A stretch of DNA of 13,963 nt from Actinomycetota bacterium (GCA_947380835.1 CANCSL010000031.1:1-13963); one strand, 5' to 3'. Counted from the first letter of the stretch, positions 6,502 through 13,328 are shown. A program made the numbers and translations. Notes: generated by a model from the sequence alone, not told the origin.

Positions 6502-7325
6502 TGCGTCCTGGTAAAAAAAGGCGTGAATCTGCCGCCGCTCCGAAACGTCCCGCTACTCGTCGTCCGGCCACCAGACTCGAGACCCGTCCCAACTCCGATG
6601 CTGTTGCAGGTCGCAACAGCGTGGTCGAAGCACTTCGCGCCAAGATCCCCGCTAAAGAACTTTTCATCGCTGAACGTGCCGAAATTGATGAGCGCATGCA
6701 AGAAGCCCTGCGCTTAGCAAAGCGCCAAGATTTGGTCATCAAAGAGGTCGCTCGTGGCGTGCTCGATGGTTTAACTGGCACAACGATGCACCAAGGAATT
6801 GCTTTGGTTATCAAGCCTTTCCAGTACAAGCCATACGGTGAATTAATTGAAAAGGCCGAAAAACCAGCGTTGATCGTTGGTCTTGACGGCGTCACGGATC
6901 CGCACAACCTCGGTGCCATCGTTCGTAGCGCTGCTGCCTTTGGTGCTGATGGCGTTGTAATCCCCGAGCGTCGCAATGCCGCCATGACTGGTTCAGCGTG
7001 GAAATCTTCAGCTGGCGCTGCTGCCCGGCTTCCCATCTCTCAGGTCACCAATATGGTGCGATCTATTGAAGATGCAAAGAAGGCTGGATTCTTTGTTGTC
7101 GGGCTAGATGCCGAAGGCGATGAATCACTTCCGAAGTTCTCTTTGGCTAAGGAATCTGTTTATCTCATTGTCGGATCCGAAGGCAAAGGTATTTCCAGGC
7201 TTGTGCGCGAAAAGTGTGATTTAGTGCTTTCCATTCCAATGGAATCCACAGTCGAATCCTTGAACGCCAGCGTCGCAACCGCAGTCGTTATGTATTGGAT
7301 CGCGCAGGAGCGCAACAAGAACTAA
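6501..7325 (+). CDS. rlmB: 23S rRNA (guanosine-2'-O-)-methyltransferase RlmB (SpoU/TrmH family)
   Basis: SPOUT-fold enzyme that uses S-adenosylmethionine for 2'-O-methylation; RlmB modifies G2251 of 23S rRNA (E. coli numbering). The 274 residues comprise a basic, probably disordered tail (1-33, rich in Arg/Pro/Ala), a substrate-binding domain (about 36-107, from VAGRNSVVEAL) and the catalytic knot domain (about 122-270). The three family motifs are present: DPHNLGAIVRSA (133-144), YLIVGSEGKGISRLV (221-235) and IPM followed by SLNASVAT (245-260). ATG at 6501 overlaps the cysS stop (TGATG); an adjacent TTG at 6498 would add one residue and is less likely. The exact target within the SpoU family is inferred from length, N-terminal domain and operon position. 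Its stop overlaps the next gene by one base (TAATG). Confidence 0.93.
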   Translation: MRPGKKRRESAAAPKRPATRRPATRLETRPNSDAVAGRNSVVEALRAKIPAKELFIAERAEIDERMQEALRLAKRQDLVIKEVARGVLDGLTGTTMHQGIALVIKPFQYKPYGELIEKAEKPALIVGLDGVTDPHNLGAIVRSAAAFGADGVVIPERRNAAMTGSAWKSSAGAAARLPISQVTNMVRSIEDAKKAGFFVVGLDAEGDESLPKFSLAKESVYLIVGSEGKGISRLVREKCDLVLSIPMESTVESLNASVATAVVMYWIAQERNKN

Positions 7326-8101
7326 TGGCTAACTTCACTCGTTACTTAGCCCTCGGAGATTCTATGACCGAGGGTATGTGTGATGAGTTAATAAATGAAA
7401 ATTATCGTGGTTGGGCTGATCGCGTTGCCGATTCACTTGCTAAAGATTTTCCGGGATTTACCTATATGAATCTGGCAATTCGTGGAAAATTATTGGGGCA
7501 AGTTATTGCCGAACAAATTCCGGTGGCAATGAACTTTATTGAAGGAAAACAAACTTTGGTTTCCTTTCACGCGGGCGCCAACGATGTCCTTCGGCCCAAA
7601 TATCAACCTGAAATCACTTTCAAACTTTATGAAGAAGGCGCCAAACAAATTGCGGCTTCCGGTGCCACGTTGATACTTTTCACTGTTATCGAAAAAGCCA
7701 CTGGTAAAGGTAAGACTGCTGAACTGTGGGAGAGCCGCTTCAAAGATTTCAATATCAATGTCCGCCGAGTTGCCGCCGAACTAGGCGCGATACTGATCGA
7801 GTGGAATGAAGCTCTCTTTCTCTCCGATCGTCGTTTCTTGGCACCAGATCGGTTACATCTCAATGCAGATGGTCATTACCGAGTTTCGCAAGGTGTCCTA
7901 GAAAAGTTGGGCGAACCTTTCGATCCTGCTTGGCGGGTCCCACTGCCCGATGCCAAACCTGCAAGTAAATTCGTTGATGTTGTAAACGACACCAGATGGC
8001 TCTTCACCTTTGCTCTTCCTTGGGTGTGGCGTCGGATTAGAGGAAAATCCTCGGGGGATGGTCGAAAAGCTAAGCACGATCAGCCTATTTCTTGGCTGTA
8101 A
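7325..8101 (+). CDS. SGNH/GDSL-type hydrolase (lipase/esterase-like), substrate unknown
   Basis: A 258-residue member of the SGNH hydrolase superfamily of esterases and acyl hydrolases. The conserved blocks are in order: GDSMTEG (11-17, nucleophile Ser13), the Gly after MNLAIRG (block II), GAND (84-87, oxyanion Asn86) and DRLHLNADGH (175-184, catalytic Asp175 and His178). There is no signal peptide, so it is probably cytoplasmic. After the catalytic domain comes a C-terminal extension: residues 224-239 are aromatic and then basic (WLFTFALPWVWRRIRG), followed by a charged tail, which could act as an amphipathic membrane anchor (inference). The start overlaps the rlmB stop (TAATG), making it the last gene of the ptsH-led operon. 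The natural substrate cannot be read from the sequence. Confidence 0.88.
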   Translation: MANFTRYLALGDSMTEGMCDELINENYRGWADRVADSLAKDFPGFTYMNLAIRGKLLGQVIAEQIPVAMNFIEGKQTLVSFHAGANDVLRPKYQPEITFKLYEEGAKQIAASGATLILFTVIEKATGKGKTAELWESRFKDFNINVRRVAAELGAILIEWNEALFLSDRRFLAPDRLHLNADGHYRVSQGVLEKLGEPFDPAWRVPLPDAKPASKFVDVVNDTRWLFTFALPWVWRRIRGKSSGDGRKAKHDQPISWL

Positions 8102-8109
8102 CCACCCGC

Positions 8110-8153
8110 GTTCAGCGTTAGTCCACTCCTCGGTTACCTCTCATTAACCCTTT
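8110..8153 (+). promoter_or_regulatory. Four tandem 11-bp repeats resembling an actinobacterial PHO box (PhoP site) upstream of ppk1
   Basis: Four consecutive 11-nt units start at 8110, 8121, 8132 and 8143. Their first seven bases are GTTCAGC, GTCCACT, GGTTACC and ATTAACC, matching the Streptomyces PHO-box core GTTCACC at 6, 5, 5 and 5 of 7 positions. The last four bases of each unit are less conserved, as in known PHO boxes. The array ends 2-5 bp before candidate -10 elements of ppk1, so PhoP could act as activator over a missing -35. Known biology: PhoP controls ppk in Streptomyces. Assignment here is inference from pattern and position. Confidence 0.5.
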
Positions 8154-8155
8154 TC

Positions 8156-8164
8156 TAGCAAAAT
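8156..8164 (+). promoter_or_regulatory. Candidate -10 region of ppk1
   Basis: The stretch TAGCAAAAT offers overlapping -10 candidates, TAGCAA (8156-8161) and CAAAAT (8159-8164). Initiation 6-7 nt after CAAAAT would fall at the ATG at 8171. No Shine-Dalgarno sequence is present, so the ppk1 mRNA may be leaderless or nearly so. No good -35 is seen, which fits a promoter that depends on an activator. Confidence 0.3.
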
Positions 8165-8170
8165 AGCGCC

Positions 8171-10255
8171 ATGTCTTCTCATTCGATCGCGGAAAATCCC
8201 CGCGAACGCCTCATTGATCGCGAGCTCAGCTGGCTGGCATTTAATGAGCGGGTATTGGAATTGGCAGAAGACGAGAGCATTCCCGTACTAGAACGATGCC
8301 GCTTCCTTGCGATCTTCACTTCCAACCTAGATGACTTTTTTATGATTCGAGTAGCCACGCTCAAACGCAAACTCGAAGCCGGAATCACCAAAACCAATAC
8401 TGCGGGCTACACACCTGCACAATTAATGACTGCGATCTCTCAGAAAGTTCAAGAATTAACTGCGCGACAATCCAAGACTTTTCACGACAGCGTTATCCCA
8501 TCCTTAGCGGCAAATGGCATCGAAATTCCAAAGTGGAACCACCTCTCAAATGACGAGCAGATTTATGTCAACAAGATTTTCCACGAACGAATTTTCCCGG
8601 TGTTAACTCCGCTCGCAGTCGATCCATCGCATCCGTTCCCCTACATCAGCGGGCTCTCACTTAACTTGGCAGTTGTGGTGAAGAAAATTGATGAAGATCA
8701 AGAATTTTTTGCCAGAGTGAAAGTGCCTTCTAATCTGCCGCGATTTATTGGCACCACCCAATACGATGCAAATCGATTTATTCCGTTAGAACAAGTAATC
8801 ATTGCAAATCTCGAAGAACTCTTCCCGGGAATGCACGTCGAGGATTACTACACTTTTCGGCTTACCAGAAATGCCGATCTTGAACTTGAAGAAGATGAAT
8901 CTGAAAACTTGTTGGCTTCTATGGAACAAGAATTGCTCCGCCGGAAATTTGGTCCACCCGTTCGGCTAGAAGTTGATAGCGATATCAAGCCGGAGCTCTT
9001 GCAGACTTTGATGGATGAACTTGGAATTCGCCCGCAAGATGTAAGTCGCTCTTCTGAGCCTTTGGATCTCAGTGGACTCAGCCGCATTGCCGACATTGAT
9101 CGACCTGATCTCAAATTTGAAGCGTTCAGTAACAAAGTCGCCTGGGATCTGCGCGATGTAAATCCGGATTCGGCTGATGATTTTTTTGACGCTATTCGTA
9201 GACGCGAAATTCTTCTGCACCATCCTTATGAGTCTTTTACTTCTTCGGTAGTGCGCTTCCTGGAAGCTGCTGCTACAGATCCATCGGTCCTGGCAATAAA
9301 GCAAACTTTGTATAGGACTTCTGGAGATTCACCGATCGTGCAGGCCCTGATCGAGGCGGCCGAAGCCGGAAAGCAAGTCCTAGCCGTCGTTGAAATTCGC
9401 GCCAGATTCGATGAATTAGCCAACGTCCGATGGGCCAGAAAGCTTGAAGATGCTGGCGTTCACGTCGTTTACGGATTGGTCGGTTTTAAGACCCACGCCA
9501 AACTTTCACTGGTTGTGCGCGAAGAAGCCCAAGGTATACGTCGTTATGTTCATATGGGAACTGGTAACTACAACCCCAAGACTGCTCGACTCTATGAAGA
9601 TTTTGGAATTCTCAGCGCCGATCCGGTCCTGGGGGATGATGTCAACAAACTGTTTAACCAGTTGTCGGGTTTTGCTCCCCAAACCGCCTTCGCACGAATT
9701 TTGGTCGCACCACGTACTTTGCGAGCAGGTCTGCTGCAACGCATCGACCAAGAGATTGAAAATCACAAGGCAGGTAAACCGGCCTTTATTCGGATGAAAC
9801 TCAATTCCATCCTTGACGAAGAATTCGTTGAGGCGCTCTACAAAGCTTCGGCTGCGGGCGTCAAGATTGACCTCATCGTCCGTGGAATTTGTGCCGTTCG
9901 AGCAAGTGTGCCCGGGCTATCCGAAAACATTCGCGCCATTTCGATTCTGGGTCGCTTTCTGGAGCATTCGCGCATCATTCACTTTGCCAATGACGGCGAT
10001 GATGAGATCTGGATAGGTAGTGCCGACTTGATGCACCGAAATCTTGATCGCCGGGTCGAGAGCATGGTCAAAATTGTTCAAACTGATCACAAGCGACTAT
10101 TGATTAGAGCGATTGATACCTACTTGTCGCCGACTATGGCGCACTGGATTATGGGATCGTCCGGAGAATGGCAACGCGTTCAGTTCGATGGCGAAGGAAA
10201 TCAATTACAAGATCTTCATGCTGCATCTATTCAATGGTATCGGGAGCGTGGATGA
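8171..10255 (+). CDS. ppk1: Polyphosphate kinase 1
   Basis: PPK1 reversibly polymerises the gamma phosphate of ATP into inorganic polyphosphate. The 694-residue product is full length. The N-terminal domain begins with DRELSWLAFNERVLELA (16-32) and FTSNLDDFFMIR (49-60). Catalytic domains show LAIKQTLYRT (374-383), VEIRARFDE (407-415) and GFKTHAKLSLVV (438-449), whose His442 aligns with the autophosphorylated His435 of E. coli. MGTGNYNP (462-469) follows. The second important His is His599 in GRFLEHSRI (E. coli His592), followed by GSADLMHRNLDRRVE (616-630). The start at 8171 gives a family-typical N-terminus. It is preceded by a PHO-box-like array, and its stop overlaps the mutT1 start (ATGA). 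Confidence 0.97.
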   Translation: MSSHSIAENPRERLIDRELSWLAFNERVLELAEDESIPVLERCRFLAIFTSNLDDFFMIRVATLKRKLEAGITKTNTAGYTPAQLMTAISQKVQELTARQSKTFHDSVIPSLAANGIEIPKWNHLSNDEQIYVNKIFHERIFPVLTPLAVDPSHPFPYISGLSLNLAVVVKKIDEDQEFFARVKVPSNLPRFIGTTQYDANRFIPLEQVIIANLEELFPGMHVEDYYTFRLTRNADLELEEDESENLLASMEQELLRRKFGPPVRLEVDSDIKPELLQTLMDELGIRPQDVSRSSEPLDLSGLSRIADIDRPDLKFEAFSNKVAWDLRDVNPDSADDFFDAIRRREILLHHPYESFTSSVVRFLEAAATDPSVLAIKQTLYRTSGDSPIVQALIEAAEAGKQVLAVVEIRARFDELANVRWARKLEDAGVHVVYGLVGFKTHAKLSLVVREEAQGIRRYVHMGTGNYNPKTARLYEDFGILSADPVLGDDVNKLFNQLSGFAPQTAFARILVAPRTLRAGLLQRIDQEIENHKAGKPAFIRMKLNSILDEEFVEALYKASAAGVKIDLIVRGICAVRASVPGLSENIRAISILGRFLEHSRIIHFANDGDDEIWIGSADLMHRNLDRRVESMVKIVQTDHKRLLIRAIDTYLSPTMAHWIMGSSGEWQRVQFDGEGNQLQDLHAASIQWYRERG

Positions 10256-11142
10256 CGCCACAGGTAATCGCAGCCGGCGCCGTAGTTTGGCGAAAGAATG
10301 CAGATGAATCTATTGAAGTAGCTCTGGTTCATCGACCTCGATACGACGACTGGTCGCTACCTAAAGGCAAGCTAGAAGTTGGCGAAAGTCTGGTTTCCTG
10401 CGCTTATCGTGAGGTGATGGAAGAAACCAATCTTCCTGTCCGCATCGGACCTTTCTTGGGCACAACCGAGTACTTCGTCCCAGATGGTTTAAAGCAAGTG
10501 CACTATTGGTGCGCCCGCGTCATTGAGGGCGGTTACGAATTCCATGCCAATGATGAGGTAGATCAATTGCTGTGGCTGTCGGCTTCCGAGGCAATTGAGA
10601 AATCTACTCGGGAGAGCGACCGAGAAATATTGGCTAAATTTGTGGCTTCGCCCTTTGATACCAATGCTTTCGTCATGCTGCGCCATGCCAAAGCGTTGGC
10701 CAGACAAGAATGGGATGGCGACGATGATGATCGTCCGCTAGACCTGACAGGACAGCTTCAAGCAAAGCGCATGCTCTCTATCTACCAAGTCTTTGGGCTC
10801 GAAGAGATTTATACATCGGACGCAGTTCGATGCTTCGATACCGTTGCTGCTTTAGCAAAGAGCCTCAACATTGAATTAAAAGTTGCTCAAGAAATTAGTG
10901 AATACACCTTTAAGAAGAACAAAGAGAAATCTCGCGATTTCGTCAAAGAGCTGATGAAAAAACGTGAAACCTTATTGATTTGTAGTCACAATCCAGTACT
11001 TCCAAAGATGCTCGAAAAGCTGACGAAGAAAGTGGAGATCGAGTACGAAGGCTCAAAACTTCTACCGGGGGAATCCTGGGTGATTCACCACAATAAGAAA
11101 GAAGTATTACAAGTAGATCGTTTGGAAGCTCCGCAAATTTAG
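10252..11142 (+). CDS. mutT1: MutT1-like Nudix hydrolase fused to a histidine phosphatase domain
   Basis: Two-domain protein like mycobacterial MutT1, a Nudix hydrolase implicated in clearing oxidised guanine nucleotides and diadenosine polyphosphates. Residues 1-135 form the Nudix domain, with the Nudix box running from Gly39 through Glu45 to REVMEETNL (53-61). The box is complete except that the usual Gly before the last hydrophobic residue is Asn60. Residues 140-290 form a SixA-like histidine phosphatase domain: VMLRHAKA (nucleophile His145), TSDAVRCFDT (188-197) and CSHNPVLPKML (second His246). I chose the ATG at 10252 because it overlaps the ppk1 stop (ATGA) and leaves a proper Nudix N-terminus (MTPQVIAAGAVVW). 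An earlier in-frame ATG at 10168 lies inside ppk1 and would add an unrelated basic stretch. Mycobacteria also keep ppk and mutT1 side by side. Its stop overlaps the convergent ppx stop. Confidence 0.92.
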   Translation: MTPQVIAAGAVVWRKNADESIEVALVHRPRYDDWSLPKGKLEVGESLVSCAYREVMEETNLPVRIGPFLGTTEYFVPDGLKQVHYWCARVIEGGYEFHANDEVDQLLWLSASEAIEKSTRESDREILAKFVASPFDTNAFVMLRHAKALARQEWDGDDDDRPLDLTGQLQAKRMLSIYQVFGLEEIYTSDAVRCFDTVAALAKSLNIELKVAQEISEYTFKKNKEKSRDFVKELMKKRETLLICSHNPVLPKMLEKLTKKVEIEYEGSKLLPGESWVIHHNKKEVLQVDRLEAPQI

Positions 11143-12056
11143 GATTCCATCCAGTCCATATATTTCAAGACAATTCCTTCTCGAAGCGCCCACGGGCAAA
11201 TTTCGAGTTCGGCCAAATCCAAATTCCGCATCACGCTTTCGGTGACGAATGCACCTGCAACAATTTGCCGAGCGCGGTTTGCAGATACTCCGGGAAGTTT
11301 GGTGCGTTCTTCTAGAGTCATGCCAGCTAATTTCGTTGATATTTTGCGAATGGCATCAACTTTGATGGTCTTGCCATTTCCGCCAAACCAATCGCCGCAC
11401 AACCGAGCCAGAGTTCGCAATGTCTTGCTAGTTGCAATAGAACGATCTGTATCTTGGTGATGAACCAAAGCAGGCAACACTTCTTCTAATTGAGATTCAA
11501 TCGAATCGCGAAGGGCGCGAATACTTTTGTCAGTATGGGGATCTCCGATCAAGTGGTTCTTGGTGAGGCGCCCTGCGCCAAGCGGCAGGGACACTGCGAC
11601 CTCAGGAGCCTCGTCGACTCCGACGGCAATCTCCAACGAACCGCCACCGATATCAATCACCAATAGGCGACCACTGGACCAACCAAACCAACGCCTGGCA
11701 GCGAGGAAAGTTAATTTCGCTTCCTCTTCACCGGAAAGGACCTGAAGATCAATCTCAAAATCTTTATTCATATCGGCAATGATGCTTTCGCCGTTGCTGG
11801 CCTCTCGCAGGGCAGATGTTGCAAACGGGAGCAACTCTTTGACTTGGACCGATCTAGCCTGAACCACAGCCCGCTTAATAGATAAGCGCAATTGCGAAAT
11901 ACCTTCAGGGGAGATGTTGTTCTGGTTATCTAAGAAATCCGTTAACCGAAGTTCCTCTTTGAAGTTAAATGTGGGAACTGGGCGGGCGCCGGGGTGGGTG
12001 TCGACTACCTGCAAATGAACGGTATTGGATCCAACATCGAGAACTCCAAGGCGCAT
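11139..12056 (-). CDS. ppx: Exopolyphosphatase, Ppx/GppA family
   Basis: Ppx/GppA enzymes belong to the ASKHA fold and release orthophosphate from polyphosphate ends or hydrolyse pppGpp. The 305-residue protein has the phosphate-binding motif LDVGSNTVHL (6-15), the ATSALREA segment (79-86), the catalytic Glu111 in LSGEEEAKLTF (107-117) and the second phosphate loop IDIGGGSLE (134-142). SLPLGAGRLT, VATSKT-like IATSKTLRTLARL and EICPWALREG give strong similarity to mycobacterial Ppx1 (Rv0496 type) rather than the longer Ppx2. It lacks the C-terminal extension of about 200 residues found in E. coli Ppx. It is transcribed toward mutT1, and the two stop codons share bases 11140-11141. No Shine-Dalgarno sequence precedes the ATG at 12056. 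Activity on polyphosphate versus pppGpp is inferred from family only. Confidence 0.93.
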   Translation of the reverse strand: MRLGVLDVGSNTVHLQVVDTHPGARPVPTFNFKEELRLTDFLDNQNNISPEGISQLRLSIKRAVVQARSVQVKELLPFATSALREASNGESIIADMNKDFEIDLQVLSGEEEAKLTFLAARRWFGWSSGRLLVIDIGGGSLEIAVGVDEAPEVAVSLPLGAGRLTKNHLIGDPHTDKSIRALRDSIESQLEEVLPALVHHQDTDRSIATSKTLRTLARLCGDWFGGNGKTIKVDAIRKISTKLAGMTLEERTKLPGVSANRARQIVAGAFVTESVMRNLDLAELEICPWALREGIVLKYMDWMES

Positions 12057-12091
12057 AGGGGCAACTTACTATCCATTTCCCGCACAATTAG

Positions 12092-12104
12092 GGGGAAATT
12101 CCCC
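12092..12104. repeat. Palindrome between ppx and tRNA-Thr
   Basis: GGGGAA-A-TTCCCC has perfect 6-bp arms around a central A. It lies about 12 bp upstream of the extended -10 element assigned to tRNA-Thr, about where a -35 would be, and about 36 bp upstream of the ppx start on the other strand. It could be a protein-binding site for either gene; function unknown. Confidence 0.4.
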
Positions 12105-12115
12105 TCGTTCAAGCG

Positions 12116-12124
12116 TGTCATAAT
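12116..12124 (+). promoter_or_regulatory. Candidate extended -10 promoter of tRNA-Thr
   Basis: TGTCATAAT fits an extended -10 element (TGn followed by CATAAT, five of six matches to TATAAT). Transcription would start near 12131, giving a 5' leader of about 28 nt before the tRNA at 12159. No convincing -35 is present, which is normal for extended -10 promoters. Confidence 0.45.
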
Positions 12125-12158
12125 TACGCCCTGGCTCCGAGTGTTTTCTGCGGGCCGC

Positions 12159-12233
12159 GCCTCCCTAGCTCAGTGGTAGAGCATCCGCCTTGTAAGCGGA
12201 AGGTCGTCAGTTCAATCCTGACGGGGGGCTCCA
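12159..12233 (+). tRNA. tRNA-Thr (anticodon UGU), CCA encoded
   Basis: A complete cloverleaf can be folded by eye. The acceptor stem is GCCTCCC with GGGGGGC (one G-U pair). The D arm is GCTC/GAGC. The anticodon stem TCCGC/GCGGA closes the loop CTTGTAA, with anticodon TGT. The T arm is GTCAG/CTGAC around TTCAATC. Discriminator U is at 12230 and the 3' CCA (12231-12233) is in the DNA. The anticodon UGU reads ACA and probably ACG, hence threonine. A protein gene starts 27 bp downstream with no terminator between, so the two are probably made on one transcript and the tRNA is cut out. Confidence 0.95.
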
Positions 12234-12247
12234 TTTAAGGAGAGAAG

Positions 12248-12255
12248 AAGAGGAA
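12248..12255 (+). promoter_or_regulatory. Ribosome binding site of the membrane protein gene
   Basis: AAGAGGAA lies with GAGG 7 nt before the ATG at 12261. A further SD-like AAGGAG (12237-12242) lies 18 nt upstream, just after the tRNA end, too far to serve the same start. The strong SD fits a gene read from a leadered transcript beginning before the tRNA. Confidence 0.6.
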
Positions 12256-12260
12256 TCTCA

Positions 12261-13289
12261 ATGTACGGATTCGCCCTCTTTCTCTCCGTCTTCCTAGCAA
12301 CGGCCGTCGAAGCCGTCGAAGCGCTAACCATTGTCTTGGCCGCAGGAACTGCCCGAGATTGGAAATCTGCTTTTCGCGGTGTTTACGCTGGATTCGCTTT
12401 ACTTGCCGTGATCATTGCCATCTTTGGGCCAGCAATCTCGCGTGCCCCAATTTCAGTTCTTCGGATAATTGTCGGGGGATTACTTCTTGTCTTTGGCTTG
12501 CAGTGGCTGCGTAAGGCAATTTTGCGCGCGAGTGGCTACAAAGCGCTACACGATGAAGAGAAGATATATCAGGAAGAATTAAAGAGCGCCCGTGCCGCCA
12601 AGAAGGAGTCGCGCATTGGTGTTGATGACTGGTACGCCTTCACCCTATCTTTCAAAGGTGTTGTCCTTGAAGGTCTGGAGATTGTCTTTATCGTCCTAAC
12701 TTTCGGCACTATTCAGAAAGATGTTGGCTTGGCATCGATCGCGGCGCTATCTGCCGTCGCGCTAACGGTGATCGCGGGATTCGTTATTCATAAGCCCCTC
12801 TCGAGAGTTCCAGAAAACACCATGAAATTCGTGGTCGGAATTCTTCTCACTTCGTTTGGCATCTTCTGGGGAGCCGAAGGGTCGGGGGCGCATTGGCCCG
12901 GAGATAACTGGGCAATCTTGTTCCTAGTCCTCTTTATTGCATTGCTGTCGATTGGTTATGCGAAAGTAATGGGCTCTGTTTTAGGCGAACGCCGCGAGGC
13001 GCGAAAAAGTGCGACTAAGAAAAGCGCAACGGGGTCGAATGAGTTGCCGATCTGGCTAGCGAAGTTGAAGGCTTTTGCTCTCTTTTGGTACGACTTCGTC
13101 ATTGGCGACGATTGGACTGTCGCAGTGACCGTATTTGTCACGTTTTTTGTTACTAAATGGCTGGCTGGCAGCGCCGGTCATGACTGGTGGATACTCCCAA
13201 TAACCGTTGCGCTCGCGCTAGCGGTCAGCCTGGCGCGCGCCACGCAGAGAGTTCACCCAAACGTAACTAAATCTTTAACCAATCCCTAG
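12261..13289 (+). CDS. Multi-spanning membrane protein with internal duplication (COG4280-like)
   Basis: A 342-residue integral membrane protein, probably 8-9 spans (about 3-28, 42-59, 66-84, 132-150, 157-176, 188-205, 216-238, 287-303, 309-326). The first two-thirds are duplicated. Acidic motif VEAVEALTIVLAAG (16-29) recurs as VLEGLEIVFIVLTFG (135-149), and IIVGGLLLVFGLQWLRKA (69-86) recurs as FVVGILLTSFGIFWGAEG (190-207). Paired EXXE-type motifs in membrane segments recall cation transporters such as FTR1 (REGLE) or UPF0016/Gdt1, but neither exact signature is present. The closest label I can recall is the uncharacterised COG4280 family, so transport is an inference and no substrate is given. 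A charged loop (about 86-125) separates the repeats, and a basic loop (about 243-258) follows. It sits just behind tRNA-Thr and 51 bp before a transporter binding-protein gene. Confidence 0.85.
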   Translation: MYGFALFLSVFLATAVEAVEALTIVLAAGTARDWKSAFRGVYAGFALLAVIIAIFGPAISRAPISVLRIIVGGLLLVFGLQWLRKAILRASGYKALHDEEKIYQEELKSARAAKKESRIGVDDWYAFTLSFKGVVLEGLEIVFIVLTFGTIQKDVGLASIAALSAVALTVIAGFVIHKPLSRVPENTMKFVVGILLTSFGIFWGAEGSGAHWPGDNWAILFLVLFIALLSIGYAKVMGSVLGERREARKSATKKSATGSNELPIWLAKLKAFALFWYDFVIGDDWTVAVTVFVTFFVTKWLAGSAGHDWWILPITVALALAVSLARATQRVHPNVTKSLTNP

Positions 13290-13328
13290 TCGGCGTTACG
13301 TCTTATGGATACCCTAACGGCAAGTTCC

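Noticed and set aside
5954..7036. A 360-codon open frame on the minus strand across the end of cysS and most of rlmB
   Set aside because: It is fully antisense to two genes with intact family motifs, is rich in Arg/Ser/Ala low-complexity sequence typical of antisense frames, and shows no recognisable domain.
8101..8122. Riboswitch or attenuator in the gap before ppk1
   Set aside because: The gap is 69 bp, mostly filled by the 11-bp repeats and promoter, and no stable hairpin or known aptamer pattern is visible.
10168..10251. An upstream start for mutT1 inside ppk1
   Set aside because: The extra 28 residues are a basic out-of-frame reading of the ppk1 end; the ATGA overlap at 10252 gives a proper Nudix N-terminus.
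11130..11150. A bidirectional terminator between mutT1 and ppx
   Set aside because: The coding regions overlap by four bases and no GC-rich hairpin with a T-run can be drawn there.
12159..12233. tRNA-Thr as an integration site of a mobile element
   Set aside because: No integrase, no repeat of the tRNA 3' end in the window and no change in sequence character downstream.
13292..13319. A possible hairpin terminator after the membrane protein gene (GGCGTTA with TAACGGC)
   Set aside because: The stem has a mismatch, the loop is about 14 nt, and no T-run follows.
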